Below are positions 50,774 through 59,963 of a stretch of 64,000 nt of DNA, piece after piece (position 1 is the first letter of the stretch; each line of letters starts with the position of its first letter). The translations under genes were made by a program, and so were the position numbers. The notes beneath the pieces are model-generated. The model saw only the letters and a list, made by a program, of their open reading frames with translations, did no database searches and was not told the origin of the DNA. The stretch is from Rhizobium sp. WYCCWR10014. GTDB taxonomy: Bacteria > Pseudomonadota > Alphaproteobacteria > Rhizobiales > Rhizobiaceae. The stretch covers positions 1-64,000 of the forward strand of contig NZ_LXFU01000046.1 in assembly GCF_001657485.1 (NCBI RefSeq). The letters are read 5' to 3'.

Positions 50774-51709
50774 GTGAAGCTGTTCATCACCCGGATCGTT
50801 CTGGCGCTCAGGCACTTCCAGCAGTGGCTGGTGGCGCAGGTGATGTTCGGCTTCCTGAATTTCCTGAAGCTGTTTCCGGCCGATGGCGCGATCCGCTTTG
50901 CCGACAGGATGATGCGCCGCCTCGGCCGGCTGACCAGCCGCCATAGACTGATGCTGACCAATCTGCGCAACGCCTTTCCTGAGAAGAGCGAGGCCGAAAT
51001 CGAGGAGATTGCGCTCGCCAGTTGGGGCAATATGGGCCGGCTTGCTGCGGAATACGTCTTCCTCGACCAGCTGTTCGACTATGATCCCGAAAAGTCGGAG
51101 CCGGGCAGGGTGGAGGTGTCGGGCGTCCCGATCTTCCTCGACCTGCGCGACAATCCGCGCCCCTTCATCGTCTTTACCGGCCATACCGCCAACTTCGAGC
51201 TGCTGCCGGTGGCGGGCGCCGCCTTCGGGCTCGACGTCACCGTGCTCTTTCGGCCGCCGAACAATCCTTATGTCGCCAAGATGGTGTTCGACTTCCGGAG
51301 CGCCCGCATGGGCAAGCTGGTGCCCTCGCATGCAGGCTCGTCCTTCGCGCTCGCCCGTCAGCTGGAAGCAGGCCAGGGGGTGGGCGTGCTGGTGGACCAG
51401 AAATTCCGCAAGGGGCTGAAGGGCACTTTCTTCGGGCGCGACGTCAAGACCAATCCGCTGCTGCCGAAGCTGGTGCGCCAGTTCGACTGCGAAGTCTATC
51501 CGGCGCGCTGCATCCGTCTGCCCGGAAATCGCTACCGGCTGGAAATCGAGCCGCGGCTGGACATGCCGCGCGACGCCAAGGGCAATCTCGACCTGCCGGC
51601 GGCCGCCCAGCTGCTCAACGACAAGGTGGAAAGCTGGGTGCGGGAATATCCGGAACAGTGGCTCTGGTATCACGACCGCTGGCAGATCAAGCAGACGCTC
51701 GCGCCATAG
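50774..51709 (+). CDS. lpxXL: Lipid A C28 acyltransferase LpxXL
   Basis: 311 aa from GTG at 50774, four bases after adhXL. LpxL/HtrB-type lysophospholipid acyltransferase with one N-terminal membrane helix and the catalytic HX4E motif in GHTANFELLPVAG; further family motifs VLFRPPNNPYVAKMV and GVLVDQKFRKG. It transfers the 27-hydroxyoctacosanoyl group from AcpXL to lipid A. Last gene of the operon. Confidence 0.92.
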   Translation: MKLFITRIVLALRHFQQWLVAQVMFGFLNFLKLFPADGAIRFADRMMRRLGRLTSRHRLMLTNLRNAFPEKSEAEIEEIALASWGNMGRLAAEYVFLDQLFDYDPEKSEPGRVEVSGVPIFLDLRDNPRPFIVFTGHTANFELLPVAGAAFGLDVTVLFRPPNNPYVAKMVFDFRSARMGKLVPSHAGSSFALARQLEAGQGVGVLVDQKFRKGLKGTFFGRDVKTNPLLPKLVRQFDCEVYPARCIRLPGNRYRLEIEPRLDMPRDAKGNLDLPAAAQLLNDKVESWVREYPEQWLWYHDRWQIKQTLAP

Positions 51710-51735
51710 AATAGGATGCTCCAGAATAATAGTTG

Positions 51736-51784
51736 GAGCATGATGTCGCCCGAAAACCGCTCACACTTTTCGGCATCATACTCT
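51736..51784. repeat. Palindromic repeat, GAGCATGATG family (copy 3)
   Basis: Same 49-bp element as at 11425 and 36022, ending in CATCATACTCT, 27 bp after the lpxXL stop; it may act as a terminator of the operon. Confidence 0.8.
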
Positions 51785-51915
51785 AAAAAAGGTCCACCCC
51801 CATTTATCAGCGGTGAAAAGCGGCAGGTGCTCTCGGATTGAAACTGAGGGCACTTCATGTTACCCGTCACCACCAAGACGCGAATAATGTCTACCGGAAG
51901 GCGCATTTTTGGGAA

Positions 51916-52707
51916 ATGCAGCCATGTGAGGTTTCGGGCTCGTCTCTTGGGACAATGGGAGTGGGAGGCGTCTTGCTGGAGCTTTTTCGAGCTTTTTCTT
52001 TGCGTTGCGTGCAAATCGAGGAAGCCATACGCCTGGGCGACGACCAGCGCGTCACGGCGCTCGACCGTCACGTCGAGCCGCTGGTCGAGGCAATCCTCGC
52101 CTGCCGGGCAGCCAATCTGCTCGAAGTCTACATGCAGCTGCAGTTCGTGAGCCACCTGATCAGCCAGGATGCCGACGACAGCGCCAGTGTCACGGAGCAC
52201 ACGTCGGTGCTTTCCTATCTGCTCGACCGCTATTTCGGCGCGCATGGGCCGGACTGGCGCGTGCCTTTGCCGCAGGATGTGCGCATCGAGCCGCCGCCGG
52301 CCTATGTGCCGGATACCGACAATGGCCAGTTCCTCAACGCGGTGATCCTCGAAAGCCTGCCGGACCGCGTGGCGGTGCTGACAAGGGACTATCGTTATCT
52401 CTATTCCAATCCAGCCAACAGCGCCCATCTCAACAGGAAGCCGATGGAACTCATCGGCCGCCACCTTTCCGAATTCATCGGCGAGGAGCGGTTTGCCGAA
52501 TGCGCCAAGCATAAGCTCGACGCCTGTTTTGCCGGCGAACAGATCGACTATTCCTATGAGCGCTCGGCCGGCAGCGGCGAATCGCGGCAGGTGCGCTGTC
52601 GCATGTCGCCGCTGCGCGATGCGGGCGGTGCGGTGATCGGCGCCCTGCTCGTCATGGAAGATCTCGATCGGCGTCGCAAGCTGCCTGATCCCGGTCGGCA
52701 GCCTTAG
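51916..52707 (+). CDS. PAS-domain protein
   Basis: 263 aa from the ATG at 51916; alternatives are an upstream TTG at 51838 or the ATG at 51955, none with a clear ribosome site. Residues ~30-100 are helical (VQIEEAIRLGDDQRVTALDR), and a PAS domain follows (LESLPDRVAVLTRDYRYLYS, NRKPMELIGRHLSEFIGEER, QVRCRMSPLRDAGGAVIGAL). There is no attached kinase, HTH or cyclase domain, so it is a stand-alone sensor or adaptor. Function unknown. Confidence 0.75.
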   Translation: MQPCEVSGSSLGTMGVGGVLLELFRAFSLRCVQIEEAIRLGDDQRVTALDRHVEPLVEAILACRAANLLEVYMQLQFVSHLISQDADDSASVTEHTSVLSYLLDRYFGAHGPDWRVPLPQDVRIEPPPAYVPDTDNGQFLNAVILESLPDRVAVLTRDYRYLYSNPANSAHLNRKPMELIGRHLSEFIGEERFAECAKHKLDACFAGEQIDYSYERSAGSGESRQVRCRMSPLRDAGGAVIGALLVMEDLDRRRKLPDPGRQP

Positions 52708-52743
52708 GCAGCCTGACCAACTCGGCTGCCTTGGGTCGTCTGG

Positions 52744-53106
52744 CTAAGCCGCCGCCCAGACGGCGAGCTCGTAACCATCGCGGTCGAGGAAGTGGAAGCG
52801 ACGGCCGCCGGGAAAATCGGTGATCGGCCGGCAGATCGTGCCGCCGGCTCTTTCGACTGAGGTCAGCACTTCTTCCAGATCACTGGCATAGACGACGACC
52901 AGCGGGCCGCCGCCCGGCCGCACCGGTCCGAAATCGGAAAAGCCGCCCTTCAGCCGGCCATCGTCGAATTCGCAATAATTGGGGCCGTAATCGGTGAAGC
53001 GCCAGCCGAAGGCGGAGCCGTAAAAGGCTTTGGCGGCGGCAATGTCGGCGACGTTGAATTCGACATAGTCGATGCGGCGATCGTGGTTTTCTGTCTTCTC
53101 GACCAT
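52744..53106 (-). CDS. VOC-family (glyoxalase-like) protein
   Basis: 120 aa. Single vicinal-oxygen-chelate domain: IDYVEFNVADIAAAKAFYGS, AFGWRFTDYGPNYCEFDDGR, LEEVLTSVERAGGTICRPIT, FPGGRRFHFLDRDGYELAVW. Dimer expected; substrate unknown. The start directly follows the stop of the SRPBCC gene (TAG ATG), so the two are coupled. Confidence 0.85.
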   Translation of the reverse strand: MVEKTENHDRRIDYVEFNVADIAAAKAFYGSAFGWRFTDYGPNYCEFDDGRLKGGFSDFGPVRPGGGPLVVVYASDLEEVLTSVERAGGTICRPITDFPGGRRFHFLDRDGYELAVWAAA

Positions 53107-53505
53107 CTATCTCTCCATCAGGGCTTTCAGCATGGCGAGATCCTTCTCGACATGGGCGGCATCGGCGGAAAACTGCGCGTCGGTCATGCCGGGCAGACGC
53201 AGCAGCGTGAACATGACCTCGCAGCCATCGCCGTTCGGCACGATGCGCAGGGCATTATAGACCCTGAGGCCGGATTCGATCGTCACCGTATGGTCGATCA
53301 CGCCGAATTCATTGGCAGGCACGAAGCTCACCCTGATTTTTCCGAGAGCGCCATCGGCGATCCAGTCGGCACCGTCCGGATCGAGCCCGGTCGCAAGGCC
53401 GGAGGCCCAGAGCGGCATGTTCTCCGGCTTGCCGGCGAATTCATAGACGTCGCGCCAATCGCGCTCGATCGACCGGTGGATAATTTTCGCGGGCATTGTC
53501 GTCAT
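53107..53505 (-). CDS. SRPBCC (START-like) family protein
   Basis: 132 aa from the ATG at 53505; a TTG 11 codons earlier is possible. The sequence IIHRSIERDWRDVYEFAGKP, WIADGALGKIRVSFVPANEF, NALRIVPNGDGCEVMFTLLR fits the polyketide-cyclase/START-like fold that binds hydrophobic ligands. It lies between an AraC regulator and a VOC protein on one strand, an arrangement often found in small ligand-responsive operons. Confidence 0.82.
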   Translation of the reverse strand: MTTMPAKIIHRSIERDWRDVYEFAGKPENMPLWASGLATGLDPDGADWIADGALGKIRVSFVPANEFGVIDHTVTIESGLRVYNALRIVPNGDGCEVMFTLLRLPGMTDAQFSADAAHVEKDLAMLKALMER

Positions 53506-53575
53506 GACTTGCAGATCCCTGTCATTTGGTTTCGTCAAAATAACAAACCGGCCGGCAGCGTCTTGAACAAAACGG

Positions 53576-54343
53576 TCAGTCGTCTCTCGTCCCTATACTG
53601 AGCTGGTCGAATATGATGGCGGGCGTCAGCGTCGAAAGCTCGCCGACCTCGCGTGTCATGTGGGGCTGGTCGGCAAAGCCCGCTTCGAGCGCAAGGCGGG
53701 CAAGCGGCATCGTACCCGACTTGCGGCAGAGGTCGAGGAAACGCTGGAACCGGCGAATCCGTTCCAGCGTCTTTGCGCCGTAGCCGAAATGGTGGTGACA
53801 GCGACGGCGCAGCTGCCTTTCGCTCATGCCGAGGTGCTCGAGCAGGCCGGATGCCGGGCGACCGCCGTCGGCGGCGGCGAAGATCATGGCGGCGTCGCGG
53901 GCGGGCTCCTCCGCATCGCGCGCGGTCTCTTCGAGCAGGCGGCCAAACAGCGCCGCCGCGTCCGAGGGGTCGGGACAATTCGCAAGCCGCGCTTCGAATT
54001 CGGCGGTATCCTTCCGGCCGATGTCGGCAAGGGGTATCGAGCAGCCGACCAGCGCCGAAAGCGGCGTCTTCAGCCAGGGTGCTGCAGCGCCAGGCGCAAA
54101 ACGTGCGCCGATGACAGTCGCGCCCGGTCGGATGACGGGAAAGGCCGCCGTCCTGTCGGGACCGGCGACAACCAGCCGACCGTCGATCCAGAGGAGATCG
54201 CAATAACCGTCAGGCACGATCGCCACCATTGCCGGCGGTCCGTCATGAAGCGCATGCGACCAGAGGCGGCTGAAATGGCGTCGCAGCGTCGGCGCCGGTA
54301 CATATTCGCGGTAGCGACCGGCGCGGGCCGGCAGGAGAGCCAT
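53576..54343 (-). CDS. AraC-family transcriptional regulator
   Basis: 255 aa from the ATG at 54343; the frame stays open for 45 codons upstream without family similarity. N-terminal sensor region (VAIVPDGYCDLLWIDGRLVV), then two AraC HTH helices (LLEHLGMSERQLRRRCHHHF, LARLALEAGFADQPHMTREV). It probably controls the SRPBCC/VOC genes 70 bp downstream. Effector unknown. Confidence 0.85.
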   Translation of the reverse strand: MALLPARAGRYREYVPAPTLRRHFSRLWSHALHDGPPAMVAIVPDGYCDLLWIDGRLVVAGPDRTAAFPVIRPGATVIGARFAPGAAAPWLKTPLSALVGCSIPLADIGRKDTAEFEARLANCPDPSDAAALFGRLLEETARDAEEPARDAAMIFAAADGGRPASGLLEHLGMSERQLRRRCHHHFGYGAKTLERIRRFQRFLDLCRKSGTMPLARLALEAGFADQPHMTREVGELSTLTPAIIFDQLSIGTRDD

Positions 54344-54599
54344 CTCTTTTCGTCTTCCCGATGCCAATGCGATATCTCCCGAGGTACTGATGATAACATG
54401 AGATAGGGCGTCGCGGGCGGGGCGCACGAAAAACCTAGGGCTTCCGGAATGTGTGCCAGCCGGCGGGTTGTCGGACAAGCGGGGATATTGCAGGCCTCAT
54501 TTCATTGGCTTTTGCGAACCGATTAGACCCTTGCGAGACTTGCCGTTTGACCGAGACAGTGCCACAACACCGATCCAAATGACACATCGGAGGTTTGTC

Positions 54600-56030
54600 G
54601 TGGAAAAGGCAGAAATCGGACTGATCGGCCTTGCGGTCATGGGCTCCAATCTGGCGCTCAACATCGCGGAGAAAGGCAATAAAATCGCGGTCTTCAACCG
54701 CACGCCGGAGAAAACCGACGAATTCTACGAAAGCGCCGGCGATCTGAAGAAGCAGATCATTCCCTGCAAGACCATCGAGGAATTCGTCGATGCGATCCGG
54801 CCGCCGCGCCCGATCATCATCATGATCAAGGCGGGCGATCCCGTCGACCAGCAGATGGAGCTGCTGCGCCGGCATCTCTCCAAGGGCGACATCATGATCG
54901 ATGCCGGTAACGCCAATTTCCGCGACACCGTCGCCCGCTTCGACCGGCTGAAGAATACCGATCTGACCTTCATCGGCATGGGTGTTTCCGGCGGCGAGGA
55001 AGGTGCGCGCCATGGCCCGTCGATCATGGTCGGCGGCACCGAAGAATCCTGGAAGCGCGTCGAGAAGGTGCTGACATCGATTGCCGCCCGCTACAATGAC
55101 GAGCCCTGCGTCGCCTGGCTCGGCAATGACGGTGCCGGCCATTTCGTCAAGACCATCCACAACGGCATTGAATATGCCGACATGCAGATGATCGCCGAAA
55201 TCTACGGCATCCTGCGCGATGGTCTCGGCAAGAGCGCCTCCGAAATCTCCGGCATCTTCGGCGAATGGAACAAGGGCCGGCTGAACTCCTACCTGATCGA
55301 AATCTCCGAGAAGGTGCTTGCGGCCACTGATCCGGTTTCCGGCGGGCCGATGGTCGACATGATCCTCGACAAGGCAGGCCAAAAAGGTACCGGCAAGTGG
55401 TCGGCGATAGAGGCGCAGAACATGGGCATTCCGGCAACAGCGATCGAAGCCGCGGTCGCCGCCCGCAGCCTCTCTTCGATGAAGTCGCAGCGCGAAGCCG
55501 CTGAAAAGATCTTCGGCACGCAGGCTGTGTCCTTCCCGATCGCTTACGGCCCCGAGCTCAACAAGGATCTCGAACTAGCGCTGTTTGCCGCCAAGATCGG
55601 TGCCTATGCGCAGGGCTTCGCGGTGATGGCGGAAGCATCGCGCGAGTTCAACTGGTCGCTGCCGATGCCGACGATTGCCAGGATCTGGCGTGCCGGCTGC
55701 ATCATCCGCTCGCAGTTCCTCGACGAGATCACCTCGGCCTTCACCAAGGCGCCGGATGCTGCAAACCTGATCGTCACGCCGGCCTTCTCCGACATGGTCA
55801 AGGAATCGATCCCGGCGCTTCGCCGCGTCGTCGGTGCTGCGATTGCCGCCGGCCTGCCGGTTCCGGCACTGACCTCGGCGCTGACCTATTTCGACGCCTA
55901 CCGCCAGGGCAGGGGAACGGCAAATCTCATCCAGGCACAGCGCGACTTCTTCGGCGCCCACGGCTTCGACCGTCTGGACGGCAAGGATTTCCACCACGGC
56001 CCCTGGGGGAGCGGTGCCTCGACCTTCTGA
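54600..56030 (+). CDS. gnd: 6-phosphogluconate dehydrogenase (decarboxylating)
   Basis: 476 aa from GTG at 54600, with GGAGG six bases upstream. NADP Rossmann motif GLIGLAVMGSNLALNIAEKG, the substrate motif MGVSGGEEGARHGPSIMVGG, Lys/Asn catalytic region HFVKTIHNGIEYADMQMIAE, and a C-terminal helical dimer part ending in HGPWGSGASTF. It makes ribulose 5-phosphate and CO2 in the oxidative pentose phosphate route. Full length. Confidence 0.95.
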   Translation: MEKAEIGLIGLAVMGSNLALNIAEKGNKIAVFNRTPEKTDEFYESAGDLKKQIIPCKTIEEFVDAIRPPRPIIIMIKAGDPVDQQMELLRRHLSKGDIMIDAGNANFRDTVARFDRLKNTDLTFIGMGVSGGEEGARHGPSIMVGGTEESWKRVEKVLTSIAARYNDEPCVAWLGNDGAGHFVKTIHNGIEYADMQMIAEIYGILRDGLGKSASEISGIFGEWNKGRLNSYLIEISEKVLAATDPVSGGPMVDMILDKAGQKGTGKWSAIEAQNMGIPATAIEAAVAARSLSSMKSQREAAEKIFGTQAVSFPIAYGPELNKDLELALFAAKIGAYAQGFAVMAEASREFNWSLPMPTIARIWRAGCIIRSQFLDEITSAFTKAPDAANLIVTPAFSDMVKESIPALRRVVGAAIAAGLPVPALTSALTYFDAYRQGRGTANLIQAQRDFFGAHGFDRLDGKDFHHGPWGSGASTF

Positions 56031-56113
56031 GGTTTTCCGATTTTCAAGGAGAGGCCCGGCCACAGTGCCGGGTCTTTTGCTGAGATGCCGCGGCCGAGAA
56101 CCCGGAGATCCAA

Positions 56114-56899
56114 GTGACGAGCATTCGGATAGCCGCCGCGCAGACTGCGGAATTTCGGGAGAATGTTGGGGCGGCCTTGGATTATGCGGTTAGGGTCGCG
56201 GCGCTCGCCGAGGCTGATGGCGTGGCCCTGCTGGTCTTTCCAGAAGGTTTTCTGCAGGGCTACCTGACCGATGAACGATCGGCGCGGCGTGTTGCCCTCG
56301 ATCTCGCATCGGCCGAGTTCGCGGCGGTCCTGGATCGGTTGCCGAAGTCGGGACCGGTGCTGGTCATGGGGCTGATCGAGATCGATGATGGGCGATTGTT
56401 CAACACCGCCGTCGTCGTCGCGCGCGGTGTTCTCCTCGGTCGTTACAGGAAAGCCCACCTGCTGCACGGCGAAGGGGCTTTCGAGGCTGGAAAGGACAGC
56501 CCGCTCTTTGCGATCGGTGCCCTGCGCTTCGGGATCAACATCTGCTACGACACCAATTTTCCGGAGGCAGCCGCAAAGGTCGCCGCGTCTGGCGCATCGC
56601 TGATCCTATGCCTGTCCAACAACATGATGCCACGGGAGAAGGCGGAAATATTCAAGCCGCTGCATAATGCCGTTCGCGGCGAAAGATGCCGTGAGACAGG
56701 CTTGTGGCTGATATCGTCCGACGTAACGGGTGAGCGCGACGGGCGCATCGCCTGGGGACCGACGGCCGTGCTGAACCGGCAAGGGCAGGTCGTGGCGCAG
56801 CTCCCGCTGGAGGAGCCCGGCTTGCTGGTCTTCGATTTTCCCTGCGGTGAACAAGACGCAGGGGCTCGACCAAATGACGAGCACTGCGGAATTCGGTAA
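56114..56899 (+). CDS. Carbon-nitrogen hydrolase (nitrilase superfamily)
   Basis: 261 aa from GTG at 56114 (GGAG six bases upstream). Catalytic triad of the superfamily: Glu in LLVFPEGFLQGY, Lys in LGRYRKAHLLHGEG, Cys in FGINICYDTNFPEA. Amidase-type; the substrate could be an omega-amide or a small amide but cannot be read from sequence. It lies 83 bp after gnd on the same strand. Confidence 0.88.
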   Translation: MTSIRIAAAQTAEFRENVGAALDYAVRVAALAEADGVALLVFPEGFLQGYLTDERSARRVALDLASAEFAAVLDRLPKSGPVLVMGLIEIDDGRLFNTAVVVARGVLLGRYRKAHLLHGEGAFEAGKDSPLFAIGALRFGINICYDTNFPEAAAKVAASGASLILCLSNNMMPREKAEIFKPLHNAVRGERCRETGLWLISSDVTGERDGRIAWGPTAVLNRQGQVVAQLPLEEPGLLVFDFPCGEQDAGARPNDEHCGIR

Positions 56900-56950
56900 T
56901 TCGCGAAAGTTGGATGGGGAGAGTATCCCCACCCACTTCTCATGGCTGGC

Positions 56951-57328
56951 CTAGATCGGTTGGCCAACGTCAATACGGTTGCCGTCGGGGTCTTCGAACA
57001 CGAAGGCGCGCAATCCGTAGTCCTTGTCCTGAAGGCTCTTGATAATTCTCAGCCCATATTGCTGGCAAACCGCGTGCAGGGCATCGACATTGTCGACCAT
57101 CAGGTGGGCAACATTGAAGTGCGCGGCCTTGTGGTTCGGCTGCAAGGTGAGATGCACTTCGCCCTGATCGCGCTTCCGGATCATGAAGCCGACAGGATTG
57201 CCGTTCTCGAATATTTTCTTGAAGCCGAGGACATTGGCGTAAAAATCATAGGCCTTGGTCATGTCCTTGACCGGCAGCATGGCGGCAATTCGTCCGAAAC
57301 GAACACCGTGATCGGCGATATCATTCAT
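56951..57328 (-). CDS. VOC-family protein (bleomycin-resistance/glyoxalase-like)
   Basis: 125 aa. One VOC domain: AAMLPVKDMTKAYDFYANVL, GFMIRKRDQGEVHLTLQPNH, AHLMVDNVDALHAVCQQYGL, AFVFEDPDGNRIDVGQ. Candidates for metal ligands are the His and Glu residues in the EVHLTL and FEDPDGN strands. Substrate unknown; it stands alone. Confidence 0.85.
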   Translation of the reverse strand: MNDIADHGVRFGRIAAMLPVKDMTKAYDFYANVLGFKKIFENGNPVGFMIRKRDQGEVHLTLQPNHKAAHFNVAHLMVDNVDALHAVCQQYGLRIIKSLQDKDYGLRAFVFEDPDGNRIDVGQPI

Positions 57329-57577
57329 CGCAGAACCTCTGATTGCGGAGATGCAAACACCCTCGGACGGTGCCGACAGGGAGAGTGCGCTCCGATGTTT
57401 CGATCAGCAGGACGGTGCCCACACCCCTCAGTCTATAGCTTCGGAAAATCCTCGGAGGAAGAGGGGCAACGGATTCCCGCGAGATTCGCGTGGGATCTAC
57501 GACACTTCGTTTCAATAGGATAAGACACTGTTTGTACGGGCAGCCCTGACGACAACACGCTTGAGGAACTGACAGAG

Positions 57578-58072
57578 ATGCTCATCCGATACGAAACGCT
57601 TGTTGATCTCGATGCGATCCATGATCTGACCTCGACCGCCTTCAAGCCGATGCCTTACAGCGACGGTACGGAAGCGGAGATTGTCCGAAGACTTCGCGCG
57701 GCGGGCGATCTTAAGATATCGCTGGTGGCCGAGCAGGACGGCGAGATTGTCGGGCATGTCGCGTTTTCGCCGGTGACGATCGACGGCGCGCATGATGGCT
57801 GGTTCGGGCTGGGGCCGATATCGGTTAAGCCGGAGAGGCAGCGGCAGGGCATCGGCAAGGCACTGATTGCAAGGGGTCTCGAACTGCTGAAAGAGCGCGG
57901 CGCGAGCGGATGCGCCCTGATCGGCAATCCCGAGATCTACAGCCGTGTCGGTTTCAGCAGCGACGGACAACTGAAGTATCTCGACCTCGATACGCGGCTT
58001 GTGCAGCGGATTGTCTTTCGCGGACCTCCGCCAAGCGGGATGTTGCAATTCGCCCCGGCATTTGAAAGCTAG
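57578..58072 (+). CDS. GNAT-family N-acetyltransferase (YhbS-like)
   Basis: 164 aa. The acetyl-CoA motif A is VKPERQRQGIGKALIARGLE, preceded by EQDGEIVGHVAFSPVTIDGA, and the YhbS-type end CALIGNPEIYSRVGFSSDG. Acceptor unknown. A second GNAT gene follows after 55 bp on the same strand. Confidence 0.88.
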   Translation: MLIRYETLVDLDAIHDLTSTAFKPMPYSDGTEAEIVRRLRAAGDLKISLVAEQDGEIVGHVAFSPVTIDGAHDGWFGLGPISVKPERQRQGIGKALIARGLELLKERGASGCALIGNPEIYSRVGFSSDGQLKYLDLDTRLVQRIVFRGPPPSGMLQFAPAFES

Positions 58073-58127
58073 AATATTTCGTTCAACGGCCGAAACTACA
58101 AACCTAACTGACAGAGAAGGCGACGAG

Positions 58128-58637
58128 ATGTCCGAAACGGGCGCGATGACCATTCGAACCGAGCGTCTTAGGCTCCGGATGCCGGAGATCGGCGATTTCG
58201 CCGCCTATGCGGAGATCATGGCGTCGCCGCGATCGGTCGGAATGGGCGGCCCGTTCGATCTGCGCGCGGCATGGGGGATGTTCTGTCACGATGTGGCTCT
58301 CTGGCAGCTTTTCGGGCACGGAGCGCTGATGATCGAGCTTGGCGAAACCGGCGAATGCGTCGGTCAGGTGGGGATCAATCACGGACCGCTGTTTCCTGAG
58401 AAGGAACTCGGCTGGTTCGTCTATGAAGAATATGAGGGCAAAGGCTATGCTACCGAAGCGGCCTTGGCGTTGCGCGACTGGGCCTTCGCAACGCTCAAGC
58501 TGCCATCGCTCGTCAGCTATATCGCTCCCGGCAATGCTGCTTCCGTTGCCGTTGCGGAACGGCTGGGCGCACGCCTCGATCCCGCAGCACCCCGAAGTGA
58601 TCCTAAGGATCTGGTCTATCGTCACTTCGCTCCCTGA
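58128..58637 (+). CDS. GNAT-family N-acetyltransferase (RimJ/RimL-like)
   Basis: 169 aa from the ATG at 58128. RimL-type layout: TIRTERLRLRMPEIGDFAAY at the start, ELGWFVYEEYEGKGYATEAA for CoA binding, and SYIAPGNAASVAVAERLGAR at the end. Probably acetylates a small molecule or protein N-terminus. It belongs with the neighbouring GNAT gene in one transcript. Confidence 0.88.
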   Translation: MSETGAMTIRTERLRLRMPEIGDFAAYAEIMASPRSVGMGGPFDLRAAWGMFCHDVALWQLFGHGALMIELGETGECVGQVGINHGPLFPEKELGWFVYEEYEGKGYATEAALALRDWAFATLKLPSLVSYIAPGNAASVAVAERLGARLDPAAPRSDPKDLVYRHFAP

Positions 58638-58741
58638 ACGGAGAACTTGGTCCTGGGCGCACTGCGACTGGTTGAAGAGGTCTCAGTCTCTACATGTTGA
58701 TCAGTTAGGGAATCGGGCTCTGCAAGAGATGGGGATATCGG

Positions 58742-59359
58742 ATGACAGGCGAGAAGCGGGAACACTGGGACAAGGTCTACCGCACGAAAGCTGCCGACAG
58801 CGTCAGCTGGTATCAGCCGATGCCCGGGCCTTCCTTGCGGGCGCTTGACGAGTTGCAACTGCCGGTCACGGACTCGCTGATCGATGTGGGTGGCGGCGCA
58901 TCAAACCTTGTCGATCGTCTTGTCGAGCGCGGATGGTCCGACCTCACCGTCCTCGACATCGCCGCGCCGGCGCTCGAGGTCGCCAAGGCGCGGCTGCGGG
59001 ATGAAGCCGTCCGCATCGCCTGGGTGGTTGCCGACGTCACTTTATGGCAGCCCGACCGCCATTACGATGTGTGGCACGACCGCGCCGTTTTTCACTTCCT
59101 CACCGAGCCCGAGCAGCGGCTGGCCTATCGCCGCGCGCTCGAAACCGGCACGGCGCCGGGCAGCGTCGTGGTCATCGCGACCTTTGCGCCGGACGGGCCG
59201 GAGCGGTGCAGCGGCTTGCCGGTCCAGCGTTACGACGCGGTGGCGCTTGCGAGTGAATTCTCGTCCACCTTCGCGCTTCAGCGCGAGTGGCGCGAGGAGC
59301 ACGCAACACCCGCTGGTGGCCGGCAGTCGTTTCAGTGGTGCGTCTTTCGCAGGCGCTGA
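58742..59359 (+). CDS. Class I SAM-dependent methyltransferase
   Basis: 205 aa. SAM-binding motif I SLIDVGGGASNLVDRLVERG, motif II-like LTVLDIAAPALEVAKARL, and the acidic/aromatic DVWHDRAVFHFLTEPEQRLA. The pattern WDKVYRTKAADSVSWYQPMP at the N-terminus occurs in a group annotated as thiopurine or tellurite-type methyltransferases. Substrate not assignable. Confidence 0.87.
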   Translation: MTGEKREHWDKVYRTKAADSVSWYQPMPGPSLRALDELQLPVTDSLIDVGGGASNLVDRLVERGWSDLTVLDIAAPALEVAKARLRDEAVRIAWVVADVTLWQPDRHYDVWHDRAVFHFLTEPEQRLAYRRALETGTAPGSVVVIATFAPDGPERCSGLPVQRYDAVALASEFSSTFALQREWREEHATPAGGRQSFQWCVFRRR

Positions 59360-59403
59360 GGCCTCTGAGACGGCGGCGAGAGGCACGACCCTAATGATTT
59401 CGT

Positions 59404-59949
59404 CTACGGCAGCCTCGTTTCCCGAGAGAGGCAGTCGAGGATGAAATCCGCCCGGTCGGCGACCGTGATTTTCGGCAGCATGACGACGTCGTCGCCGAGC
59501 GTCGGATAGACGGCGGCAAGTCGATCATATTCGGCGACCGCCTCGTCGAAGCCATGGCGCCGCTCGGGGTCGGTCGTGTAGATTTCGGGCCATGGCGGCG
59601 TGAGAAAAACCCTCGGGTGATAGCGGTGAGCGGCGCTCAATTTTTCCAGGACCGGTTCTCCGGTCAGGTACTGCAGCGCTGCCGTCGCATCGATCAGCCC
59701 GCGATCGAAAAACGTCCAGCCCGGCTGTTCACGCGCTGCCGAATGGTCGGCGGTCGCCATCTCGATCGCGCGACGAGCGAAGGCCACCATGTCGACCCAG
59801 GGCAGGGCTGCGCCATCGCCCTCGAGCTCTTGGCTGACGATCCGCCGGCCGGGCTCTTCGACGATGGCATAACCGCGGGCGGCAAGCTCTCGAAGCAGCG
59901 TCGATTTTCCGCCGCCGGAACATCCCGAAATCAAGACCGACCTGTTCAT
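59404..59949 (-). CDS. P-loop ATPase/kinase (AAA_28 type)
   Basis: 181 aa. Walker A ISGCSGGGKSTLLRELAARG at the N-terminus, then YAIVEEPGRRIVSQELEGDG, WTFFDRGLIDATAALQYLTG and VFLTPPWPEIYTTDPERRHG. This resembles the NadR/AAA_28 group of nucleoside-kinase-like proteins. It starts 14 bp after the ligase stop, so it is the third gene of the peptidase/ligase/ATPase operon. Role in that operon unknown. Confidence 0.82.
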   Translation of the reverse strand: MNRSVLISGCSGGGKSTLLRELAARGYAIVEEPGRRIVSQELEGDGAALPWVDMVAFARRAIEMATADHSAAREQPGWTFFDRGLIDATAALQYLTGEPVLEKLSAAHRYHPRVFLTPPWPEIYTTDPERRHGFDEAVAEYDRLAAVYPTLGDDVVMLPKITVADRADFILDCLSRETRLP

Positions 59950-59963
59950 GTTCGAGCTCCCGC

